Positions 55,680 to 64,000 of a stretch of DNA of 64,000 nt are shown one piece after another (position 1 is the stretch's first letter; the number at the start of each line of letters is the position of its first letter). The notes under the pieces are model-generated. The model had not been told where the DNA came from. It ran no database searches and was given only the letters and a program-made list of their open reading frames with translations. Origin of the DNA: Tuctoria greenei (taxonomy: Eukaryota > Streptophyta > Magnoliopsida > Poales > Poaceae); the NCBI GenBank assembly GCA_036927565.1, contig JAYESD010000009.1, positions 161,408,929 through 161,472,928 on the forward strand, read 5' to 3'. Made by a program: the position numbers and the translations under genes.

Positions 55680-57104
55680 CTACCCCCCTATGTTTATACT
55701 CACTTTACGGCATAGATGCCTGGCCACCATCTCTCGTCCAGGAGAGTTTATCAATAATGGCTGATTCAAGAATGTAACTACCATGTCATGCTTCTTTATG
55801 AAATCCTTGGATATGAATGAATGTGTAGCACCCGAATCAAACAATATGCTGGCGGGGTGGGAGTTAACAGAAAACATACCGATCACCACATCAGGCGCTT
55901 CCTGTGCTTGCTCTAGTGTCACATGGTTGACACGGCCAGGTGGCTTTTGTTGCTTCTTTGGACAACTGCTAGCGTAGTGTCCCCATTCTCCGCACTTGTA
56001 ACATTGAACTCCCGCAGCATTACTCTGGCCCTTGTTGTCTCCTGATTGGTTTCTTGGGGGTTGGCCATTCGGACGATTAGTTGGAGCTGAAGGGCGGGGT
56101 GGCTGCATCTGCTGACGTGGGGGTTGCATTGGCTGGCGTGGTGGCTGCTGCTGCTGGCGCATTTGCTGATTGTAGGGAGTGGGTGGCCTGTAATTGGAGT
56201 TTGGAAATCTCTGTCCCGAGTAGTTCATAGGACGAGTCATTTGGTTTGCAGGCTGAGGGTTGAGGCGGGGGCGTACATTGCTACTAGAGGCATGTGCCAT
56301 AGTCAACTTCCTTTTTCTTTCATCATCATCCAGTTCCTTTTTAGTCCTCTCTACTTCAAAAGCTTTATCAACTAACTTCTGGAAGTCGCTGTAATCACAG
56401 GAAGACATGGCGAACTTTAACTCCTTGTCCAATCCATTCTTGAAATGGAACTGTTTCTTGGAGTCAGTATCCACATCGGTTGGAGCGTAGCAGGACAACT
56501 GGGTGAATGCATTCAAGTAGGCCCTCACAGTCATACGGCCCTGCTTCAACGTAAGGAACTCTTCACGTCTTGCTTGTATTTCTCCCTCAGGCACAAAGTG
56601 ATTGCGGAAGTTGGTCCTGAATTCTTCCCAAGTAATGTTGTCCGGATCCTGGTGGGCTTCAGTGAAGGCAGTCCACCAGTCAGCTGCCGGTCCTTGAAGT
56701 TGATGGGAGGCTAATAATACCTTCTCTCTTCCTTCACAGTGTATGAGCCTCAACTTGCTTTCAACTGTCCGGAGCCAATCATCGGCATCCATGGGTTCAG
56801 TGACTGTGGCAAAAGTGGGTGGATGAGTGTTTAGGAAGTCCCTTAGAAAGGACCTGGGTGGAAAAGGTGGTGGTGGCGGAAGGTTGTAGTTTGGTGGTGG
56901 TGGGGGTGGGGCTTGCTGCAGGTTGGTGACAATCTGGGTGAGGTTGTTGAGCGGTTGGGTTTGGATGGCCATCATCTGCGGCATCTGCTGCGCGGCTGGG
57001 GATTCTCGAGCACCCCTACCATTCCATCCTGGCACACCTCCAAGTCCTTCATCTTGGGGCACAGCACCCCTTCCACGACCTCTACCTCTACCTCTTCCAG
57101 ACAT
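55680..57104 (-). pseudogene. E2 gag with CCHC knuckle and protease start
   Basis: I take the ATG at 57104 because the E1 gag begins at the matching point and the upstream 42 codons look like leader. It opens MSGRGRGRGRGRGAVP and has a Pro-rich stretch, then the gag core DDWLRTVESKLRLIHCEGRE, GPAADWWTAF and ITWEEFRTNFRNHFVPEGEI. A Gln/Pro-rich linker follows, then zinc knuckle CYKCGEWGHYASSC (about 55960-56000) and protease motif LFDSGATHSFIS (about 55825). The frame is open for 474 codons until it is lost at a G run at 55680. Gag packages element RNA. Confidence 0.85.
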
Positions 57105-57495
57105 CTGTATAGGGAATAATTGTAACTTTAGGACAGTAGATAAGATATAGAAGGGTACGCTATGGCAAACGGTCCCAACTACATGCATCAAGGGAAACAT
57201 ATATATAAAGCAAGCAAATTCATTAACCAACTAGTGCGATGTGGACAAGATGCTAATGCATTCCACAACTCGCACGGCACACTAACAAGCCTATATACAA
57301 ATGACATGGATGTGGACAGGATGCCGAAGCATTCCACAACTCATGTCGCACACAAATACACACACACAACATAAAGCAAACTACTAGCATAACATCATAA
57401 ATAACACAACTCAAGACTAAAGAGGGCGTAGCTACACGCCCCTACATACTAAGGATAAATGTCCTGAGTCGTCTTGCGGGGAAATAAGTCCACTC
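57105..57495 (-). other. E2 spacer between extra ORF and gag
   Basis: No ORF. Holds a 71-bp-spaced direct repeat (GATGTGGACAAGATGC and GATGTGGACAGGATGC, about 57239 and 57309). May contain an intron or internal translation signal; none can be fixed. Confidence 0.4.
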
Positions 57496-58260
57496 CTACT
57501 CATCGGAGTCCTCCTCAACCTCCATCTCCGGTTCTTCTTCCGAGTCCTCTCTTGATTCTTGGGGGGAGTTCATACGACGATCGGGAGAGTTCGGGTCCCA
57601 AGGATCAACGTTCGCAGCGTACTGAGGAGAGTTCGGATCAGCTGCAGTGATCCTCGCGTAGCGTCGGCGAAGTCGCTCGTAGCGGTCAACCAGGTCCCTG
57701 CTGTCCTGAAGCTCCTGCTGACAACGCTGGAGTCGCGAAGACAACTCCACAACGTCGTCCACAATCCTCTCGCACTGGGCGTGGGACAAAGGCCCCTCGA
57801 CGTCACGTCCAGTAAAGTCGGCCGTGCCACTAGGGCGCTGAGGGGTGTACGCGTGCTCCGTGCACCCAAGGCAGAACCTGTGGGCGTGACTCCAGTAGGT
57901 AGTCACCTCCCACGTGGCGTCCTCCTCAGCCGCACGCTGGGAGCTCCTCCAAGCCGGAGAGAAGTGTGAGTGCAGCAGCTCCGAGTCGTAGTAGACGACC
58001 AGCTGGGAAGTCCACTCCAGTCCACCAGTATAGGGTGCAAAGACCCTAGTGGTGTGGTAGACGAAGCGAACACGGTACTCACGGTACCCCGCAGCACGAA
58101 GAAGAGAGCGAAGACGGACACGCATCCTCGATGCAGCACTCCCATTGGAGAACAGCGTCGTCTCCCTCCTGGGGTTGTGAGGTGCCGAGCGACTGGCTAG
58201 GGCGTGGTGAGGAACACGAACCCCAGTCGACTTACGAGCCGTCTGCTTGGTGCGCGCCAT
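57496..58260 (-). CDS. E2 extra ORF upstream of gag with exact histone H3 N-terminal tail mimic
   Basis: An open frame of 254 codons between PBS and gag. It starts MARTKQTARKSTG, identical to histone H3 residues 1-12 after Met, then VRVP aligning with H3 13-16, and LAS at the H3 L20-A21 position. Residues about 45-150 look globular (LEWTSQLVVYYDSELL, WEVTTYWSHAHR, EHAYTPQRPSGTADF). About 165-215 are coiled-coil-like (RIVDDVVELSSRLQRCQQEL). The last 35 are acidic (EEEPEMEVEEDSDE). The E1 homologue shares the core blocks, so this is a real element gene. No enzyme motif is seen. It is the only undamaged coding region of E2. Inference: the tail could be bound or modified by H3 readers and writers. 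Confidence 0.85.
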   Translation of the reverse strand: MARTKQTARKSTGVRVPHHALASRSAPHNPRRETTLFSNGSAASRMRVRLRSLLRAAGYREYRVRFVYHTTRVFAPYTGGLEWTSQLVVYYDSELLHSHFSPAWRSSQRAAEEDATWEVTTYWSHAHRFCLGCTEHAYTPQRPSGTADFTGRDVEGPLSHAQCERIVDDVVELSSRLQRCQQELQDSRDLVDRYERLRRRYARITAADPNSPQYAANVDPWDPNSPDRRMNSPQESREDSEEEPEMEVEEDSDE

Positions 58261-58461
58261 CTACAAACATTTGAAAAGAAGAGAGTGAGAACAATAATCA
58301 ATAAATTAAGTTAGAATAAAGCAATAAGTATAGCAAGATAAGAAGCACAAGGGTTGAGATGGAGAGCACAAAGTTTTTTGGAAATACTATTTTATAAGAA
58401 AATAGTATAGTCCTTAATTTTTGGCTATTTCTAATTAGGCTTGCGTCCTACGGGCAACACG

Positions 58462-58473
58462 GCTCTGATACCA
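58462..58473 (-). other. E2 primer-binding site
   Basis: On the minus strand TGGTATCAGAGC lies three bases after the LTR end (TGACA at 58477). Standard tRNA-Met type. Confidence 0.9.
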
Positions 58474-58476
58474 CTT

Positions 58477-61400
58477 TGTCACGCCCGGTCATCGTAAAGA
58501 TGAACAGACGCTTATCACATGTACGCCAGGATCAGTTGAATCGTACATGCATCGACGAAAGCGAAATATCATTACATAGCCATGTTCGAGTACATAAATA
58601 GTCTTACAATATGACCCAAAAGTCTACAAATACACACCATAGCTATTTACAACACTTAAACAGTTCATATACTCCAAACTACAGCGGAAGGGGAAATAGG
58701 TAAGCAAGGCTCCATCTTCACAGGCAGCAGTTGCGCGTACAGTCGCCAGCCTAGGCCAAGTCCTCCGGATTGTCGAAGAAGTCCTCCGGTGCCGCTTCTT
58801 CTTCTTCATATTCTAATGGAAAAGTAAACGCTTGAGTACATAGAGTACTCAGCAAGTGCGGGAAAAGATGACATGATTGGCTAAGGCAAGGGGAGGCCAA
58901 TTATGGCTTAGCACTATGCTTAAAACCTAACCTTAGCTTTCAATTATCAATATCATAATTCAAGAAGTAATCAACACATGAGTAATGATAATGAATGTAA
59001 CTTGAATCATAATTAACCACCATTTCCCAACCATAGACTAATTATGAATTGGCCCCAAGCCGCTCTTGTCCGTGAGCACAGCTGTCATGACAGTTTACCA
59101 AATCTCTGCAGAGAGTGTACCCTTTACCCACAAGCAGTGATTTCATCCCCTGTTGCCAAGTGGACTAGCGAACCTCCCCGAATGCCTGTGGTAGCTAACC
59201 ACATTTCACACTTCCTTTGGTGTGAGGCCAGGAGATCACTACATGGTCTTTACAAAGGTGCTCCCGACTAGTGCTAGCCCTTTAAGGTTTCCACCACTGA
59301 GGATTCTCGGAGTAACCCTCCGCCTCAGAGCCCCCTCTTGAGCCTTGCGGATCCCAGAGCAGTTCCCCTGCATCATTCCCCGCACCATCCAACTACTAGC
59401 ATTTCATCGGGAGAAACCTAATTAATTGACCAAGCTACCCCATCTCAGTCTCGTGGTGGTACTATAAAGCTTAGTGGCTTCCTCCATAAACGGGTCCTTA
59501 GAATCCGATGGTACCAAACCCAATCCCGGGTCTCGTGCAAACTGCACCATACCAAATCTATCCAACCACCAGATTCCTATCCACTACTATTGTGTATCCA
59601 CCACAATTAAAGTAATCATAAAGTTTAACATGTCACAATTGTATGAAGACCCATTCCCAAATGTCTAAGCATGGCTAAGCATAAATAAGACCTATCTACT
59701 TCCCAACCCATTTCAGGTAACAAGGAATTATATGGAACAGAGCGTGTAAACATGAAATAGGACATCAATTTAATTAGCATGCATCTATCTAAATTCCTAG
59801 AATTGGTACAAGATGGTCAAGGGCACTTGCCTTCATTGAAGACTTGAGTGTTGGTGAAGTCTTGGTCTTGGAGGTTAAGATTGAGGTCGTAGAACGACTC
59901 TAAATATATTGCCCAAGCATGGCAAGAATAGAATAAAGCTAAATAAGTAAAGAGCACGCAAAACAATACATCACAACATACACATAGGCATAAAACCCTA
60001 TACTAATGCGTCCCTACAAAGTATTTATTACTTAACATGGCCAAAGTATGCATTTTAGATTTATCCTACATTTTTGGGATTTAATTATAGCCTAAAACCA
60101 TTTTTATTGAATTTTCTATGGCCAAAATGTATTTTTAAACACTTATAATAAATATTACATGGAAAAAAAATATTTTATATGAAATCTACAATTTAATCAT
60201 AGCATAAAGTAGTTTATACTAATTTTCCCTACTATTTCTACACTTAATTACCATTTTTATCTATTTTCTACACCTCAAATACACCTAAAAACTATATTCA
60301 GCAAATAAATAAAAGTCCAGGGACTAAATAAATATTTTCCTATACTGTTCAGGGGCTAAATCCATGATTCTGCAAATTTGCAGGGGCTAGATTGCTTATT
60401 TAAATGATTAAATCCAATTTCAGGGAGTCCAGGGGCTAGTCTGCAAATTCCAAGGGCTAGATAAGCATTTCTGTGAAGTCCAGGGAGTAGCAAGCAAGAT
60501 TCCAGGGGTCTGGGTGTAAAACCAGAGGCGAGAATTGGTATTTAAATGTGGGCCGTTGGATCTGAAGTGGAGGGCTCGGATTTTATTACGCGAAGGGGTA
60601 CGCTGCGATCTAATCGCAGCCGTAGGCGTCCAACCGATGGTCCAGATGGGGCCACGTCGCCCCTAGGCCGTTGCCAGCGCGCTGCGCAGCGGCGCACGAC
60701 GGCTACCTCGCCGGCGTTTGGCCAATTCGGCCAAACTCTTGCCGATCCTTAGCGCAAACTATACCAAATTAAAGAGGGAAAGAAGGGGAGTATACCTCGG
60801 GGGTTTTCGGGGTGCAAAATCGGGAGGAAGATGGTCGGCGTCGAGAGGGGGCGGCGTTTGGCGTCGGACCTTGTCGGGCTTGGCGATTCCCCGGTGATCT
60901 CTCCACGAAGACTTGCCTGGCGTGCTCCTGGCGACAGGGTAAGGAGTTTAGGAGGGAGAGGGAAGGGAGACAACTGCCGGATGATCGAGAACACGGGCGA
61001 CTAACCTCGGCAACGGCAATGGCTAGGGTTGCGCGCGGGGAGGAAGAAACAGAGGGGGAGGGGGAAATTTTATAGGGGAAGTGCGTGCGGTGGTTGTCGG
61101 CGCGTGCGATGAGGGGGTTCCCCGGGTTAATTCCGTCGTGGGCGAGGCAGTTGGAGGGGGGGCGCGGAGTGGGCGCGGGAAAAAGAGAGAGAGGGCGACG
61201 GTTGCACGGGGAAGAAGAGAGGGGAGGGGGTAGGCGCCGACAGGCGGGCCCGGGGTGGCAGCGAGGTGGAAGAGGGGAGTGGGTTCGGCTGGGCTGGAGG
61301 GAAATGGGCCTTGGGGAGAAATCGGCCCGGGGTGGGGTTTTATTTCTTTTTCTTTTTCTTTTTCATTTTCTCTTCTTTTGATTTGAATTCAATTCAAACT

Positions 61401-61503
61401 TAAACATTTACTACTCGTTTAAACTTCAAAATTCACACAAAAATGCATCTTAGAATGTAGCATATTTTGATCAAATTTTTATACATAAAATCTGGGTGTT
61501 ACA
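58477..61503 (-). repeat. E2 5' LTR
   Basis: The plus strand starts TGTCACGCCCGG and ends TCTGGGTGTTACA, so the minus strand begins TGTAACACCC. It is nearly identical to the 3' LTR. Visible differences include G/A at 58490s, a gap near 60690 and several in the GC-rich block. Confidence 0.95.
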
Positions 61504-61659
61504 CCAGGCAACTGAAAGGACAAACTTGCCACTGCCTGTCTTATCAGGGCGAGCTCCCTCCGGACGTGGGACGGCAAGGCTGGTAATTGGTTGCCACTTC
61601 TCCTTGTCCCAGAGCTTCACTGACCCACTGCCACCACCAGCTGCAGCCAGAGCATTACC
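61504..61659 (-). pseudogene. VIP3: VIP3 upstream exon part (WD40 blades)
   Basis: After an acceptor (TTATCAG at 61660-61666, minus strand) the frame reads GNALAAAGGGSGSVKLWDKE and PRPEGARPDKTGSGKFVLSV, ending AW at the duplicated CCTGG. It connects in phase with SPCPDGKLLAC at 49500 once the retrotransposon is removed, giving 211 residues of the VIP3 C-terminal half. The N-terminal exon is not found between 61660 and the satellite at 62735. It may lie beyond the window or be lost. Confidence 0.9.
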
Positions 61660-62735
61660 CTGATAAGGAAAACATAAAGTTACAGCCTAATCAGTCAACA
61701 ACTAAATTGAAGAAAGAGCATCCAAATTCACACACAGAGGCTAATTTAAAGGCAGTATGCATCAGTTAAATTTTCAGCCATCTGCGCTATTCCATGTTAC
61801 AAGTACGAATTCACTTGCCACAAGTAGGTCTTTACACAAAGCAGAATAATTTTACTGCTAATGTTGTTCATCAGTGATGATTGAGAAGTTGCAGTTAAAA
61901 CGACCAAATGAATTTGCTTATCAACCATGCAAATAAATATGCAGTCAAGTTTGACCTTTTAACCATTTACAACACACAGATTCATAAGGCAATAAAGGGT
62001 ATCAATTTCAAATTCCATACCTTCACAGCATGTAAATTATAAATGAGAATATAGCAAGGTGAACCATATCAAGACAACAATGCGGAACTGAATTGACCAC
62101 AGCTCCACCGCGATAGCGAAACAACTTCCTAGTGGTAGTTGCATACTTGCATAATTCATGCCATCCAAGAGCGATAAAAGAAAGTACCAAGTCCACTCAA
62201 TATGACGTATTCGACAAATAATGTTCTTTAAAAAAACAATAAAGGTAATAAGCTACTGCATTAAGGCCTTCACATACATTGCAAACAACATGTATAACTA
62301 TTCCTCGCTTCACATGATTCTTTGCTACTACAACGCTCCGATGTTTTTGTGGTGTTGTGGTATCCTGTGGTGTTCTACCCCCCTCACAGCGCCTATGTGT
62401 TTATGGCGGGTGCCAAGGCAATACCATAAACATATCATGGGCGCCATGAGGGGCTGAGTGAGGGCAGGACTGCAGAGGAAGAAACTGAGACGAGGATTGG
62501 TGAGGATGGCAAGCTGGGTTGAAAGTGGAGCAGAGGGCAGGGGTGAAAGAGCTAGGGCACTTATATGCTGGTCACGAAACAGAGGAAGCAGGGGAGGAGT
62601 CGGGAGGCTGGGGAACTTATACACTAACCAAACCGCAGTAGATCTCCAAACGAGGAGATCACGCTTACAGAACTTTAAGCTCGCGTTTCCTAAAATCAGA
62701 GCAGAAGTAGCAAAAAAGCAACGATTTTCACGTTT
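61660..62735 (-). other. VIP3 intron or upstream flank
   Basis: AT-rich, no coding sequence found; VIP3 N-terminal WD40 blades were looked for on the minus strand and not seen. It includes an inverted repeat at about 62381-62453 (GTTTATGG/CCATAAAC core) and a G-rich stretch at 62455-62600. Confidence 0.5.
62381..62453. repeat. small inverted repeat (hairpin)
   Basis: Arms CCCCTCA...GCGCC...GTTTATGG and CCATAAAC...GGCGCC...TGAGGGG pair over about 27 bp around a 17-base loop. It could be a tiny MITE; flanking duplications are not clear. Confidence 0.6.
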
Positions 62736-64000
62736 ACAATTTTTGTAGAAATTTCGACGGTATCAAATTTTCGCGAGAAATCCAAAAGGGTTAGCCTTTG
62801 ATTTTATCTACAACCGAGTTTTTTACGAAAAATGGGTCGTAAATTCATTTCTTTCAAGATCGATCTTATATTACATGTTGGATATACGTTATGTAATCAT
62901 ACTTCATTTTTAAAGAAGTTTCGACGGTATCAAACTATCACGAGAAATCCAAAGGGGTTAGCCTTCGATTTTATCGAGAATCGTGTTTTCCACAAAAAGT
63001 GGGTCGTAGATTCATTTTTCTTCGACATCGAGCTTATATTACTTGTTCGATATGCGTTACATAGTCATACTTAATTTCTGGAGAAGTTTCGATAGTATCA
63101 AATTTTCGCGAGAAATCCAAAGGGGTTAGCCTTCGATTTTATTGATAACCGAGTTTTCCGCGCAAAATAGGTCGTAAATTCATTTTTCTTCGAGATCTAG
63201 CTTGTATTACATGTCGGATATGCATTATGACTCTTAATTTTTGGTGTAGTTTCGACGGTATCAAATTTTCGCTAGAAATTTAAAGGAGTTACCCTCGATT
63301 TCATCTAGAACCGAGTTTTCTGCAAAAAATGTGTCGTAAATTCATTTTTCTTCAATATTGAGCTTGTATTATATGTCAGATGTGCATTATTATTCATACT
63401 TAATTTTTGGATAAGCTTCGAGGGTATCAAATTTTCGTGAGAAATTTAAAGGGGTTAGTCTTCGATTTCATGGGGAATTGAGTTTTCTGCAAAAATTAGG
63501 TTGTAAATTCATTTTTCTTTGAGATCGAGCTTGTATTACATATCGAATATGCGTTACATAGTCATACTTAATTTTAGAGAATTTTCGACAGTATCAAATT
63601 TTCGCGAGAAATTCAAAGGGGTTAGCCTTTGATTTTATCGAGAATTGAGTTTTCTGCGAAAAGTGGTTCGTAAATTCATTTTTTGCGATCGAGCTTGTAT
63701 TACATGTCGGATATGCGTTACATAGTCATACTTAATTTTTGGAGAAGTTTCTACGTTATCAAATTTTGTGAGAAATCCAAATGGGTTAGCCTTCGATTTA
63801 TTGAGGACCGAGTTTTCCACGCAAAATATGTCATAAATTCATTTTTCTTCGAGATCGAGCTTGTATTACATGTAGGATATGCGTTACATAGTCATACCTA
63901 ATTTTGGAGTAGTTTCGACTGTATCATATTTTCGCTAGAAATCCAACGTCTTCGATTTTATCTACAAGCAAATTTTCTGCGAAAAATGAGTTGTAAATTA
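62735..64000. repeat. tandem satellite, about 166-bp monomer
   Basis: The anchor TTCGACGGTATCAA or a variant recurs at 62753, 62920, 63088, 63251, 63417, 63584, 63749 and 63914, giving spacings of 163-168 bp and more than seven copies running past the right edge. Each unit also has TCGCGAGAAATCCAAAGGGG, GTTAGCCTTCGATTTTAT and GGATATGCGTTACATAGTC. Copies differ by many point changes. Monomer length is nucleosome-like, as in centromeric satellites, but the sequence is not one I recognise. Confidence 0.9.

Larger units (their letters stand above)
49506..61503 (-). mobile_element. Tekay-type chromovirus (element E2) inserted in the VIP3 exon
   Basis: A complete 11,998-bp insertion on the minus strand with 3027- and 3033-bp LTRs, PBS, an extra ORF, gag, pol with chromodomain, pre-PPT stem-loop and PPT, and a perfect CCAGG target duplication. 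The closest relative in the window is E1, with high protein identity but unrelated LTR starts, so it is a different family of the same lineage. Pol has four nonsense codons and a frameshift; the extra ORF is open. LTRs differ at visible sites, including a 9-bp gap near 51731/60690, so the insertion is not brand-new. Confidence 0.95.

Noticed and set aside
62832..63901. Repeated 70-80 codon frames with similar endings (ALHSHT)
   Set aside because: They recur with the 166-bp satellite period and are not maintained in all copies; shadows of the repeat.
1..64000. CRISPR arrays, rRNA, tRNA genes, bacterial operons
   Set aside because: None seen; tRNA-like matches are only the primer-binding sites of the retrotransposons.

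Overview
This window is plant nuclear DNA, almost certainly from a grass with a large, repeat-rich genome. The evidence is a grass-type VIP3 (SKI8-like) WD40 gene, Tekay-type chromovirus retrotransposons, a Sirevirus-type copia element, CACTA DNA transposons and Stowaway/Tourist-like MITEs. No bacterial-style genes, operons, rRNA, tRNA or CRISPR arrays were seen. Nearly all of the window is nested transposable elements; the only recognisable host gene is a broken VIP3 copy.

Layout. 1-6844: 5' part of a Ty1/copia Sirevirus on the minus strand (gag, coiled-coil spacer, protease, integrase, start of RT, PBS), then an LTR packed with the palindrome CGGACTAGTCCG and a second LTR end. 6845-10502: 3' part of a CACTA transposon (TNP2 remnant, DUF4218 and DUF4216) that contains a roughly 0.5 kb x 2 inverted repeat with a tiny loop; a 124-bp MITE sits in one arm only. 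10503-11190: unassigned. 11191-23338: Tekay chromovirus E1 on the plus strand, with 3.2-kb LTRs and a truncated 3' LTR. 23339-24180: gypsy LTR-like fragment. 24181-44690: a second CACTA element, split by a 15.4-kb LARD-like element (25466-40907) with 5.24-kb LTRs, a perfect TCATT target-site duplication and a non-coding interior containing about ten diverged 190-bp repeats. 44691-48960: a Stowaway-like MITE, a diverged local duplication, a LINE-like fragment and an unassigned exon-like stretch. 49021-61659: VIP3 C-terminal exons on the minus strand, split by Tekay chromovirus E2 (49506-61503; TSD CCAGG). 61660-62735: VIP3 intron or flank. 62735-64000: tandem satellite of about 166 bp.

The most striking observation is an extra ORF between PBS and gag in both Tekay elements. 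In E2 it is an open 254-codon frame whose first residues after Met, ARTKQTARKSTG, are identical to the histone H3 N-terminal tail, followed by H3-like spacing of P16 and L20-A21. The E1 homologue keeps the alignment but has R at the K4 position and M at the K9 position. Both elements encode a chromodomain at the integrase C-terminus, the type of domain that in chromoviruses reads methylated H3. An element-encoded H3 mimic beside an element-encoded H3 reader is the best candidate here for an undescribed system; its function is inference.

All element coding regions except the E2 H3-mimic ORF carry nonsense codons or frameshifts, so these are mostly decayed copies. Coordinates of termini come from reading LTR ends, PBS, PPT and target duplications by eye.
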